From: Pseudomonas sp. v388
GTDB taxonomy: Bacteria > Pseudomonadota > Gammaproteobacteria > Pseudomonadales > Pseudomonadaceae
Direction: 5' to 3'
Length of the DNA stretch: 64,000 bases
Assembly: GCF_003935425.1 (NCBI RefSeq)
Contig: NZ_RHQN01000013.1
Location: 1-64,000 of the forward strand
Shown here one piece after another: positions 35,384 to 43,619 of this stretch. Both the position numbers and the translations under genes were made by a program. A model generated the notes under the pieces. That model did not search any database. It saw nothing but the letters and a program-made list of their open reading frames with translations, and was not told the origin of the DNA. Numbering within the stretch: the stretch's first letter is position 1; each line of letters begins with the position of its first letter.

Positions 35384-35455
35384 ATTCGACTCGCTCTACA
35401 CGCCGTTCGCGGGGTGTGGAGCGGCCTGCCTGCGCTGCAGTCCGGTCAACCCCCC

Positions 35456-35482
35456 TCAAGGCTCTGTTTGCCTGGCCGATAA
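35456..35482 (+). promoter_or_regulatory. Perfect FliA (sigma-28) promoter
   Basis: TCAAG (35456-35460), 14 nt, then GCCGATAA (35475-35482). Both boxes match the Pseudomonas sigma-28 consensus exactly. It lies 70 nt upstream of the binding-protein/diguanylate cyclase operon. Confidence 0.85.
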
Positions 35483-35551
35483 CACGGAGTCGGCGGCCAT
35501 CGGGCGATGCCGGGCTCTTCTCGCGGCGTCGCGGCTTAAAGGTATGCATCG

Positions 35552-36325
35552 ATGGTTCGGCAACTGAACCGTTTTCTGGTATTCGGCGTCCTGCTGGCCC
35601 TGTTCGTGGGCGGCTGTTCGACGAGCATGGCGCACGACACGGTGCCGCTGCGCATCGTCACCGAAGAGTTGCCGCCCTACAACTTCTCCCGCAATGGTCG
35701 GGTGACCGGCATGAGCACCGAAGTGGTCGAGGCCGTGCTCAAGGAAGTCGGCATCCAGGCGACCATTCAGTCCATGCCCTGGGCACGGGCCTACGAACTG
35801 GCGCTCAACGACAGCAATGTCCTGATCTATTCGATCATGCGTACACCTGCTCGCGAACCGCTGTTCCGTTGGATCGGCGCTATCGCACCCACCCAATGGT
35901 TTATCTACTCGCTGGCAGAGCGGCCGGTGCAGCTGAGTTCGCTTGATCAGGCCCGTGGCCGACAGATTGCGACGGTCAATCAGGACGTCGGCGAGCAGTA
36001 TCTGGTCTCGAAAGGCTTTCGCATTGGCGAAGAGCTGCAGTCGAGTAATAAATACGAACACAACTACCGCAAGCTCAAGGTCGATCACGTGGAAATGTGG
36101 ATTTCCAACGAGCTCAATGCGCTTTACCTGACCCGCCAGAACGGCGAGGACCCGGCCAAAGTCCTGATCCGCTCGCTGCCCTTGCCGGAGCTGAGCAACG
36201 GGCCGGGCCTGAGCATGGCGTTCAGTCTGAAAACCCCGCCCGAGACGGTCGAACGGTTCCGCGACGGTCTGGAAACGATTCGTCGCAATGGCGTCTACGA
36301 TGCCATTCTGCGCAAATGGCTCTGA
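35552..36325 (+). CDS. Periplasmic solute-binding (PBPb) lipoprotein
   Basis: A 257-residue SBP_bac_3-type protein. The leader ends in the lipobox FVGGC, so it is probably membrane-anchored. The fold start LRIVTEELPPYNFSRNGRVTGMSTEVV and the SMPWARAYELALN segment are typical. No permease or ATPase follows. It is followed at once by a membrane diguanylate cyclase, so it is more likely a sensor subunit than a transporter component. ATG 35552 was chosen, seven codons ahead of the hydrophobic core. Confidence 0.82.
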   Translation: MVRQLNRFLVFGVLLALFVGGCSTSMAHDTVPLRIVTEELPPYNFSRNGRVTGMSTEVVEAVLKEVGIQATIQSMPWARAYELALNDSNVLIYSIMRTPAREPLFRWIGAIAPTQWFIYSLAERPVQLSSLDQARGRQIATVNQDVGEQYLVSKGFRIGEELQSSNKYEHNYRKLKVDHVEMWISNELNALYLTRQNGEDPAKVLIRSLPLPELSNGPGLSMAFSLKTPPETVERFRDGLETIRRNGVYDAILRKWL

Positions 36326-36326
36326 C

Positions 36327-37658
36327 GTGACCGCGCCCGTCTCCCCATCGGCAAAGCCCTTGCCGACCGGCTCGCTCGGGCGGCGCCTGGTGCTTGCCAC
36401 GCTGCTGTTCTGCTTGCTGTTTACCCTGGTCATGGTGGCCCTGCGCACCTGGTCCGCGTGGGGAAACAACCTCCAGGCGATGAACTCGGAACTGGCCTTG
36501 ATCGACCAGGTGTTTCAGAACACCTTGTCAGAAGCCATCTGGGAAATGGATCGCGAGTCCCTGGGCAAACAGCTCGCCAGCGTCGCTCAGGCAGCGCCCG
36601 TGGGACGCGTGACCCTCAGTATCCTGCGGCCCGGTCAATCGCCGGAGGTCATCGACCTCAAGCGCCGCGCTGCCGAAGCACCAGGCGCCGCGCCGGTGCT
36701 GCGTCGCCAGTTGATCAGTGAACCCTACGCCGGTGCCCGGGAAACCGTCGGCGAGCTGGTCATCGAAGGCGACGCCGGTCTGCTCTGGGAACGCCTGTGG
36801 GGCGAGGCGCGGGGAATCTTCATCACTCAGGTGATCCAGTCATTGCTGCTGGCCGGGCTGATCATGACCATGTTCAACCGACTGGTGACCGTCCACGTGA
36901 AGCACATCGCCAGGCACCTGAGCACGCTGGCCCCGCAAACGCTCAACACGCCGCTCCGGTTGCTGCGCTCGATCAAGCGCCAGGATGAACTCAGCCTGCT
37001 CGAAGCCCAGGTCAACGAGCTGCAGAACAATCTCCACGCCCATCTGGAACGGCAGCGTTCCGATGAACTGGCCATGGCCGCCAGTCGCGATCATCTGGCC
37101 GAACTGGTCGAAGCGCGCACCGCCGAACTCAAGGCGGCCAACCAGTCCCTCGAAGCCTTGTCGCGTCACGACCCGTTGACCGGCCTTGCCAACCGGCGGC
37201 ATTTCGATGAGCTCAAGGAAGTCGAATTCCGCCGCGCGATTCGGCACAAGACGCCACTGGCGGTGCTGATGTGCGATGTGGATTTCTTCAAGATCTACAA
37301 CGACACCTATGGCCACATGCTGGGCGACGAATGCCTCAAGCAAGTGGCCGAGGCGCTGCGCGGTGTCTTCGGTCGTTCCGGCGAACTGGTGGCGCGGATC
37401 GGCGGTGAAGAGTTTGTGGTCATGTTGCCCAACGTCGACCTGGACCAGGCCAACGCCGCCGCGCAAAGGCTGCGCGAGGGCCTTGCCGAACGTGAGGTCC
37501 CCCACGGCGGCTCGCAGGTGTCGCCTTATCTGACCCTGAGCATCGGCGTGGCCGAACTGGACCCTGAGACCATGGATCACTTCGATCTGCTGCTGCAGCG
37601 GGCCGACCAGGCGCTGTACCGCGCCAAGCGCCAGGGCCGCGATCGGGTGGCCAATTGA
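36327..37658 (+). CDS. Membrane diguanylate cyclase (GGDEF)
   Basis: A 443-residue enzyme making c-di-GMP from two GTP. Membrane helices lie near residues 20-40 and 170-195 and bracket a periplasmic region of about 130 residues. A coiled coil (about 225-285) joins it to the GGDEF domain (about 290-440) with DPLTGLANRR, the metal-site Asp in MCDVDFFKIYND and an intact GGEEF active site. The residues where the inhibitory I-site should be read RSGE instead of RxxD, so product feedback inhibition may be weak. The start was set at GTG 36327, two bases after the upstream stop; an ATG at 36288 inside the previous gene is also in frame. Probably controlled by the flanking binding proteins. Confidence 0.88.
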   Translation: MTAPVSPSAKPLPTGSLGRRLVLATLLFCLLFTLVMVALRTWSAWGNNLQAMNSELALIDQVFQNTLSEAIWEMDRESLGKQLASVAQAAPVGRVTLSILRPGQSPEVIDLKRRAAEAPGAAPVLRRQLISEPYAGARETVGELVIEGDAGLLWERLWGEARGIFITQVIQSLLLAGLIMTMFNRLVTVHVKHIARHLSTLAPQTLNTPLRLLRSIKRQDELSLLEAQVNELQNNLHAHLERQRSDELAMAASRDHLAELVEARTAELKAANQSLEALSRHDPLTGLANRRHFDELKEVEFRRAIRHKTPLAVLMCDVDFFKIYNDTYGHMLGDECLKQVAEALRGVFGRSGELVARIGGEEFVVMLPNVDLDQANAAAQRLREGLAEREVPHGGSQVSPYLTLSIGVAELDPETMDHFDLLLQRADQALYRAKRQGRDRVAN

Positions 37659-37682
37659 ACCGGCCGCAGCAAGGAGCCTTGA

Positions 37683-38417
37683 GTGAATAAACGTCTTGTG
37701 CCGGGCACCTGCCTGCTGCTGATCATGCTCGCTTTGCCGGGCCATGCCAGTGAGATCGAGGTGGTGACCGAGGATTCGTCATACGCTTACCTGAGCGGCG
37801 GCAAGCTTGCAGGTCCGGGCACGCATGTGGTCGAGCAGACCCTCAAACACGCCGCCGTCAACGACTATCGCATCCTGCTTTACCCTTGGGCGCGAGCCTA
37901 TGAAAAGGCGCTGCGCGAACCCAATGTGCTGATCTTCCCGATCCTGCGCACCACGGCCCGCGAGTCGCAGTTCAAATGGGTGGGTGAGATTGCCCAGGCG
38001 CAGACCATGCTCTACAAGCTGCGAGAGCAAACCGACCTGACGCTTGAAAGCATCAGCGACGCCCGGCGCTACATCATCGGTGTGGTGCGGGACGACTCCA
38101 GGCAGGCGTATCTCGAAGGGCGGGGCTTCAAGCGTCTGGTGGTGTCGACCACCAACCGCGACAGTTTCCAGAAACTGCTCCACCATCAGGTCGAGCTGCT
38201 GCCGATGACCGAACGGGAAGTCCGTCTGCTGAGCGAGCAGGCCCAGGTCGATGTCGGGCGCCTGGAGGCGGTGGCCGCGCTGGGTGACGTGAAGGCCGGT
38301 ATTTACATGGCCTTCAGTCTGGAAACCCCGGACGAGATGGTGAACCTGGTGCGCACGGCGTTCGAGCAGCTCAAGGCCTCGGGCGAAATCGAGCGACTCA
38401 TGCACGAAGAGCCCTGA
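37683..38417 (+). CDS. Second periplasmic solute-binding (PBPb) protein
   Basis: A 244-residue SBP_bac_3-like protein with a cleavable leader (GTG 37683, MNKRLVPGTCLLLIMLALPGHA) and GGAGCC upstream. It is related to the first binding protein of the operon: LLYPWARAYEKALREPNVLIFPILRTTARE aligns with the equivalent MPWARAYELAL...VLIYSIMRTPARE in that protein, so the pair probably arose by duplication around the cyclase. It probably senses a ligand for the cyclase, or competes with the first protein. Confidence 0.82.
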   Translation: MNKRLVPGTCLLLIMLALPGHASEIEVVTEDSSYAYLSGGKLAGPGTHVVEQTLKHAAVNDYRILLYPWARAYEKALREPNVLIFPILRTTARESQFKWVGEIAQAQTMLYKLREQTDLTLESISDARRYIIGVVRDDSRQAYLEGRGFKRLVVSTTNRDSFQKLLHHQVELLPMTEREVRLLSEQAQVDVGRLEAVAALGDVKAGIYMAFSLETPDEMVNLVRTAFEQLKASGEIERLMHEEP

Positions 38418-38426
38418 GGCCGTTTC

Positions 38427-38798
38427 TCAGCGCTCCAGCGGCGGCTGCACGTCATGGGTGCCAAGCGCCTTGTACTTCTTGCGCAGCTCACGCAGTTCGC
38501 GCTGGTCCAGATTGTCCAGGCTCAGCAGCGCATTCTGGGCATCCTTGGTCACGCGCAGCAGCTCATCCACTTTGAGGTGCAGCACGTCGTTGTCGCGGTT
38601 CTGGGTATTCTGAATCAGGAACACCATCAGAAACGTAATGATCGTGGTCGACGTGTTGATGATCAGCTGCCAGGTATCGTTGTAATGAAACCATGGCCCG
38701 GTCGAGGCCCACAGGGCGATCAGGATAATCGCCGCCATGAAAGTCCTGGGGCTTCCCGCCCATCTCGACAGTCCCTGAGCAAATTTTGCGAACTTCAT
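38427..38798 (-). CDS. Low-affinity iron permease-like (Fet4/DUF) membrane protein
   Basis: A 123-residue protein with two membrane helices (FMAAIILIALWASTGPWF and LIINTSTTIITFLMVFLIQN) followed by NTQNRDNDVLHLKVDELLR, the signature of the bacterial low-affinity iron permease family. The bacterial members are half-size and their transport role is unproven. It is convergent with the binding-protein gene. ATG 38798. Confidence 0.82.
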   Translation of the reverse strand: MKFAKFAQGLSRWAGSPRTFMAAIILIALWASTGPWFHYNDTWQLIINTSTTIITFLMVFLIQNTQNRDNDVLHLKVDELLRVTKDAQNALLSLDNLDQRELRELRKKYKALGTHDVQPPLER

Positions 38799-39024
38799 AT
38801 ATTTCCAACCTGGGTGAGGGCAACACAGCTTCTGACCTCGGCGGGCGCGTGAAATTTCCTGTTACATCGTGACGCATCAATCCCCACGCCGAATCGGCAA
38901 GTACCGGTCCGCGCAGGACATTTTCTCGACCGTTCGATCATTCAGGTGGAACGCTTGGTGTCAGGAGTCATCCACCGTTAAGGATTTTTCTGATACAGGC
39001 GTATTACGCCAGGAGAGTGCTCCA

Positions 39025-39303
39025 ATGTTGTCGCACTTAGAGCTCCGCCAGATCGTCGAATCCGGGTTCCTGCCTATGAAAAGTGTCTGTTCGATCACCT
39101 CGGAAGGCATGATGACCGTCGAATTGTTCCATCCCATGAAAGGCCACGCGGCCGTCATCGCTCGTGACATCCCCGTGGAAGGGCTGGAAACCAGCCGCGC
39201 CATCGCCACCCTCGTGGCCCAGCTCAAGAGCCAGCTGCAGGAAACCCAGGAGGCGGCCGGCAATCGGTGGATGAAACCCGAAGCCAGATTCTTCCAGCCC
39301 TGA
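39025..39303 (+). CDS. DUF1652 family protein
   Basis: A 92-residue protein, ATG 39025 with CAGGAGAGTGCTCCA upstream. The start LSHLELRQIVESGFLPMKSVCSI and the later GLETSRAIATLVAQLKSQL match the DUF1652 pattern widespread in Pseudomonas. Function unknown. The in-frame open sequence upstream is not supported by an RBS. Confidence 0.8.
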   Translation: MLSHLELRQIVESGFLPMKSVCSITSEGMMTVELFHPMKGHAAVIARDIPVEGLETSRAIATLVAQLKSQLQETQEAAGNRWMKPEARFFQP

Positions 39304-39369
39304 TTCGGCGATTATTCAGGTGCCGGGCAGGCCACGGTATTCCACGCCTGTCCGGCGCGGGTGCGGCCG

Positions 39370-39468
39370 CTAGGCAAGGGCTGCGACGTTATTGAAGATC
39401 ATCAGCCAGCCGAGAACGAAAATGGCGGCACCGGGCACAAAGAGCGGGGTTCTCGTCAACTTCTTCAT
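39370..39468 (-). CDS. 32-residue single-helix membrane peptide
   Basis: ATG 39468 with AGGAG nine bases upstream opens a 32-codon frame. The peptide starts MKKLTRTPLF, followed by one hydrophobic helix (VPGAAIFVLGWLMIFNNV), and ends at TAG 39370. The positive N-terminus, single helix and RBS support a real small membrane protein. It is too short for length-based evidence. The rest of 39304-39652 shows nothing else. Confidence 0.5.
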   Translation of the reverse strand: MKKLTRTPLFVPGAAIFVLGWLMIFNNVAALA

Positions 39469-39652
39469 GCCGATCTGCTCCTGTTCGGTGGCGAGCCCTT
39501 TCAAGGTCCAAGCGCAGCGCTTGCACACCTATAGGAGCCCTGCGGCGCGAGCAAATTTCCCCTAGTGCTCAGGCAAGACGACGAATGGTTTGTCCTGAAC
39601 GGCCGTGCTCTGCTGTTATGGATGTTTTGCGTTTTCCCAAGAAGGGGTTTCT

Positions 39653-40295
39653 GTGTCTATCCAGCCGTTCAAACTCCATATCAGCGACGCGGCCCTCGCG
39701 GACCTGCATCGGCGTTTGCGCAACACCCGACTTCCCGACGCGCCGCAGGGCACGGGCTGGAGCGAAGGCATGGACAGAGATGAACTCAAGCGTCTGCTCG
39801 ACTACTGGACCAATGATTTTGGACTGGCCGGCGCAGCAGGCGCGGCTCAACGAACATGCCCACCTGCACCGCACCAAACCCCAGACCCTGGCGGTGGGGC
39901 TCAACGATTCGCCTGCCGGGCTGCTGGCCTGGATTGCCGAAAAATTCATGGCCTGGAGCGACACCGCTGATGACGGCGGCCCGGCTATCGACAAAGACAC
40001 CCTGCTGACCAACGTCGCGCTGTACTGGTTTACCGGTTGTATCGGCTCGTCCTTTCGCCAATACGCCGAAGGCAGCAAACGCCCGTTGGTGTTCGAGCCG
40101 GGCCACAAAGTCCAGCCGCCGTCGGGCGTCAGCCTCAACCCCAAGGAGCTGCCCATGCCGCCGCGGAGTTGGGTGGAGCGTTGCTATAGCGTGCAGCGCT
40201 GGACGCCAATGCCTACAGGCGGCCATTTCGCCGCCCTTGAACAGCCGCAGCGGCTGGCCGAAGACATCCGGGCATTTTTCCGACCCCTGCGCTAA
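39653..40295 (+). pseudogene. Epoxide hydrolase, internally deleted and frameshifted
   Basis: GTG 39653 with GAAGGGG upstream opens an epoxide hydrolase N-terminal domain (IQPFKLHISDAALADLHRRL...WSEGMDRDELKRLLDYW). At about 39818-39825 the frame shifts by one base (removing a G near GATTTTGG restores DFDWPAQQARLNEHAHLH). The sequence then jumps straight to the enzyme's C-terminal part (RTKPQTLAVGLNDSPAGLLAW ... GGHFAALEQPQRLAEDI) ending at 40295. The missing middle, roughly half the usual 380 residues or so, includes the HGWPGS oxyanion motif and the nucleophilic Asp. The remnant cannot be active. Confidence 0.85.
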
Positions 40296-40360
40296 TGCCG
40301 ATCCCGCATTCAGACATCGCTGAACGCGGGATCGGCATTTCGGGTGCTGAGCTGGGGTGC

Positions 40361-40987
40361 TTAGCGCGAAGTCAGGGCCGAGTAGCCGTTCATGAGATTG
40401 CGGTAGTTGGGAATACGCTCGGAGAGCAGGTTGCCCAAGCCTTCGATATCGTTGCGCCAGTCGCGTTGCAGCTCGCAGGCCACCGAGAACCAGTTCATCA
40501 GTTGCGCACCGGCCTGGGTCATCCGCGCCCAGGAGGCTTGCTGCACGGTGGTGTTGAACGTGCCGGAAGCGTCGGTCACCACGAACACATCAAAACCTTC
40601 AGCCAGTGCCGAGAGGGTAGGGAAGGCGACGCACACATCGGTCACCACGCCGGCGATGATCAATTGCTTGCGGCCGGTGGCCTTGATCGCCTTGACGAAG
40701 TCTTCGTTGTCCCAGGCATTGATCTGGCCTGGGCGAGCGATGTAGGGCGCATCGGGGAACATGTTCTTGAGTTCCGGCACCAGCGGGCCATTGGGGCCTT
40801 GTTCGAAGCTGGTGGTCAGGATGGTCGGCAGTTCGAAGAACTTGGCCAGATCCGCCAAGGCCAGCACGTTGTTCTTGAATTCGTTGGGCGAGAAATCCTG
40901 CACCAGCGAGATCAGACCGGTCTGGTGGTCGACCAGCAGAACCACGGCGTCGTCTTTGTTCAGGCGGTTGTAGGTTGCAGTGCTCAT
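40361..40987 (-). CDS. ycaC: YcaC-type cysteine hydrolase (isochorismatase-like fold)
   Basis: A 208-residue hydrolase of the isochorismatase superfamily, YcaC subgroup. Catalytic-triad positions are visible: Asp in LLVDHQTG, Lys in ATGRKQLI and Cys in GVVTDVCVAF. Other YcaC markers are LPTILTTSFEQGPNG and SWARMTQAGAQLMNWFSVACELQRDW. The substrate is unknown. ATG 40987 with AAGGAATTGAAC is preferred over an in-frame TTG two codons upstream. An inverted repeat lies about 105 bp upstream. Confidence 0.88.
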   Translation of the reverse strand: MSTATYNRLNKDDAVVLLVDHQTGLISLVQDFSPNEFKNNVLALADLAKFFELPTILTTSFEQGPNGPLVPELKNMFPDAPYIARPGQINAWDNEDFVKAIKATGRKQLIIAGVVTDVCVAFPTLSALAEGFDVFVVTDASGTFNTTVQQASWARMTQAGAQLMNWFSVACELQRDWRNDIEGLGNLLSERIPNYRNLMNGYSALTSR

Positions 40988-41090
40988 GTTCAATTCCTTT
41001 TCGTTGGTTAGAGGTCAGGGCTGTGCGTTCAACATGGGCACAGATTAATAGTCAGCCTGAAAAGGAAAAAGCCGCTGTAATGGGTTTTAC

Positions 41091-41109
41091 TGTCCACTCA
41101 CAGTGGACA
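41091..41109. promoter_or_regulatory. Inverted repeat TGTCCACT-CAC-AGTGGACA
   Basis: A perfect 8-bp-arm dyad between the end of the exopolysaccharide operon (41132) and the ycaC-like start (40987). The spacing and lack of a T tract favour an operator for ycaC over a terminator. Confidence 0.5.
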
Positions 41110-41131
41110 ATGGATCGAGTAAGCCCTTGAA

Positions 41132-41998
41132 TCAGGGCGCTAACGCCTTGACCAGCGCCGGCGTCACGTAGTGTGGGCCGTCGAACAGGTACAGCGGGTA
41201 GCCGTCGTAGGCGGCCAGTTGGGGTTTGAGTTCGGCGGCGGTGGCAGAGCGAAAGCCGCCGCCGTATTGCGGGCGAAAGGCTTCGGCGATGATCCTTACA
41301 CGCGCCTTGCCCAGCCGATCGCGCAGCGCATCGGCGTAGGTGCGGGCTACCGGCGCTGAACGGGCATAGACCCCGACGCCGTCCTGGAAGAACACGCCGA
41401 TATCCTTAGGCAACCACGTATCGAGCCAGTCGGCAGTGGCTGCGGGGCCGATATTGGCGCCGTCGTAGACGCTGATCCATAACGGCCTGGGCAGCCTGGC
41501 CAGCAGCGCGGGCAGTTCCTTGGCGCGGCTCCAGCTGGGGTCCACTTCGGCCGGGAAATACCAGCCGGTCACGTTCAGCGGCGTCTTGACCTTGGCGATA
41601 CGCTCGGACAGCTTCGCCAGTTCTTCGATGTTGTCCCGGGAACGGTTCTCACTGAAAAAACCCGCAAGCCCCAGGATCACATCCCTGGCCCAAGGTTCTT
41701 TCGCGATGCGCGCCCAGTCCGGCAGCACCGGCACTTCAGGCAGCCCGGAGCCGGGCACGAAGGATTGGCCATCGACCACCGTCCATTGCACCAGCAACTC
41801 ACGTGCGCCCAGTTTTTCCCAGTCGCCCTTGATGCCGACCGTCAGGTTGTCCGGTTGCCAGACCATGCCGACGATACCCGGCTCCAGCGGTTTCAACGCA
41901 GTGACATACAACATGGCAGTGCCCGTCCCGAGGGTCGCTGCAAGCAGCAGCAGAGCACTGACCGTAGCACGGCCCAGCTGTTTCCCCAGGATGTTCAC
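41132..41998 (-). CDS. DUF4434-like periplasmic TIM-barrel protein
   Basis: A 288-residue protein with an N-terminal membrane anchor or leader (ATVSALLLLAATLGTGTAML). The remainder has glycoside-hydrolase-like motifs in DUF4434 order: GWYFPAEVDPSW, FFQDGVGVYARSAP and VRIIAEAFRP, each with an acidic residue at a strand end. GTG 41998 overlaps the previous stop (GTGA); an ATG at 42028 would extend it by ten residues inside the upstream gene. As last gene of the operon it could trim or process the polymer in the periplasm. No catalytic claim is certain. Confidence 0.65.
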   Translation of the reverse strand: MNILGKQLGRATVSALLLLAATLGTGTAMLYVTALKPLEPGIVGMVWQPDNLTVGIKGDWEKLGARELLVQWTVVDGQSFVPGSGLPEVPVLPDWARIAKEPWARDVILGLAGFFSENRSRDNIEELAKLSERIAKVKTPLNVTGWYFPAEVDPSWSRAKELPALLARLPRPLWISVYDGANIGPAATADWLDTWLPKDIGVFFQDGVGVYARSAPVARTYADALRDRLGKARVRIIAEAFRPQYGGGFRSATAAELKPQLAAYDGYPLYLFDGPHYVTPALVKALAP

Positions 41999-42960
41999 GG
42001 CAAGGCCTTTTTCACGCGTTGCTGCCATTGGCCGAGCGAAACGACGCCCTTGGCGCTCCAGTTGGCCGCCGCATCGGGGCCTTGGTGGAACTGGCCTTCA
42101 TTGAACTGCCAGACGATCACCTGCGGCTTTTGCCGGGCGAAGTCCGGCGATTCCAGGTATTGCAGCAGCGTGGCCCAAGGCCCGACATCGCCGGGGTTCC
42201 AGGTCAGGGTAACCGGCCGGTCCAGCGCGTTGGACAGTTTCTGGGTAAAGCCCAGATACGGCTGCACGAAGCTGTTGCCGATCACCTGAACCGGCGCCGG
42301 CGCATCATCGATCAGCAGGTCGTCTTCCTCGACCTGATGGCGCACGGTGTAGATGTCACGGCCGATGGCCTTGCGCTTGACGGCAGGCAGGAAGTTGGCG
42401 GCCAGGTCACCGAAGGCCCGCCTGTCGAACCATTCACCCAGCGGCGCGCCGCCGCCCGGTTCGCCCTGCAACGGATACCGGCTGCTGATCAGCCTGGCGG
42501 TGGCATCGGCGGTGTTTTCCGCGCTCCAGGCGGTCCAGTGGTAATCGGCGCGGTAGAACGCGGTCTGCTTGCCTTGCTCGGTCTGGCGCAGGATGGGTTT
42601 GATATCCAGCGTGGTCAGGCCGGCTTTGTGCAGGTCGCCTTGCAGGCGGTCGTAGCGCTGCGTCACGGCCGGGCTCAATGGCTGATCGGCCGGCAGGCGT
42701 TGGGCATAGAACGGCGCCTTCATGGGCACCACCAACACCACCAGCGCGATGTGGTGGCGCTTGAGCTGCTGCTCGGCGTCCTTGATCAAGGCGATGTTGC
42801 GCGTAATGCCGGCGTTATCGATCTTGCTCAGGCTTTCCCAGGCGGGAAACAGCCAGCCGTCCTGGCCGGTAATGACCGCCGAAGCCGCGTGAACGGTGGT
42901 AGCCGACAAACCCAGAAACAGGCCGGCGAAGAGGGCGCGGTAAGGGAATCGACTCATCAT
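41995..42960 (-). CDS. AlgX/AlgJ-like SGNH O-acetyltransferase
   Basis: A 321-residue periplasmic protein with leader LFAGLFLGLSATTVHA. It begins the AlgX/AlgJ fold with GQDGWLFPAWES and carries the SGNH catalytic pattern: DYHWTAW (Asp-His pair) and VIGNSF (nucleophilic Ser). IVWQFNEGQF lies near the end. AlgX/AlgJ-type enzymes move acetyl groups onto periplasmic polysaccharide. ATG 42960 overlaps the AlgF-like stop (ATGATGA). No carbohydrate-binding C-terminal module is present, so it is nearer AlgJ/WssI in layout than AlgX. It has no membrane-bound acyltransferase partner in this operon. Confidence 0.8.
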   Translation of the reverse strand: MMSRFPYRALFAGLFLGLSATTVHAASAVITGQDGWLFPAWESLSKIDNAGITRNIALIKDAEQQLKRHHIALVVLVVPMKAPFYAQRLPADQPLSPAVTQRYDRLQGDLHKAGLTTLDIKPILRQTEQGKQTAFYRADYHWTAWSAENTADATARLISSRYPLQGEPGGGAPLGEWFDRRAFGDLAANFLPAVKRKAIGRDIYTVRHQVEEDDLLIDDAPAPVQVIGNSFVQPYLGFTQKLSNALDRPVTLTWNPGDVGPWATLLQYLESPDFARQKPQVIVWQFNEGQFHQGPDAAANWSAKGVVSLGQWQQRVKKALP

Positions 42961-43610
42961 GGCGCCGTCTGGTCGACCAGGCCGATCAGGCGCGGCGTTT
43001 GTGCCGAACCGACCAGGAACAGGCTGTAGCGATCGCCGGCCTTGAAAGGCACCAGCTTGAGCGGCAGGCTCGCGCTTTGCCCGCAGCTGGCGATCAGCGT
43101 TGCCTGCACCGGATTGATGGTGCGTTGCGCCTGGCCGCCCTGCGGCACCTGGCTGAATACCTTGGAGCCGTTGGCCAGCTTGAGGTCGGCGTTGGCGCAC
43201 CCGGGATTGAGGTTGTAGACGTTGAGTTCGGCCCGCAGATCCTTGCCCCGCGGCGGCGGGTCGATCACCAAACGCGGCGCGGCGGCCGGATCACTGCCCA
43301 GAATCAGTGTCACCCAGGCATCTTTCGGCGCCTTCAGGCCTTTGACTTCACGACCGTTGACGGTCAGATGCAACGGCTGGCGCGCGTCCACCGCCTGAAA
43401 CGGGCTGGCGGCGGTCGAGGCGGCCGACAAGGCGATGTCCTGCCCCTGATTCAGGCGCACCTGCAAGGCACTGTCGGACGGATTGACCACTCGCACCCAG
43501 GCCGAACCTTCCGGCAGTTTCGGTGCATAGAGTTGCGCGATTTCAGGCGCGGCCTGGGCTGCGGACGAAGCCAGACCCAGGCCCAGCAAAAAACACAGAC
43601 GAAGGTGCAT
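42957..43610 (-). CDS. AlgF-like polysaccharide acetylation protein
   Basis: A 217-residue periplasmic protein, leader MHLRLCFLLGLGLASSAAQA. The AlgF/WssG hallmark block LYAPKLPEGSAWVRVVNPSD is followed by a beta-rich repeat architecture and a Cys pair. AlgF is the adaptor between AlgI/J/X during alginate acetylation. It starts at ATG 43610, after GAGGACTTTTT, 9 nt past the NfrA-like stop. It overlaps the acetyltransferase gene by 4 nt. Confidence 0.8.
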   Translation of the reverse strand: MHLRLCFLLGLGLASSAAQAAPEIAQLYAPKLPEGSAWVRVVNPSDSALQVRLNQGQDIALSAASTAASPFQAVDARQPLHLTVNGREVKGLKAPKDAWVTLILGSDPAAAPRLVIDPPPRGKDLRAELNVYNLNPGCANADLKLANGSKVFSQVPQGGQAQRTINPVQATLIASCGQSASLPLKLVPFKAGDRYSLFLVGSAQTPRLIGLVDQTAP

Positions 43611-43619
43611 AAAAAGTCC

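Noticed and set aside
39485-39550. REP element in TATAGGAGCCCTGCGGCGCGAGC
   Set aside because: Only a partial match to the REP core, with no inverted partner.
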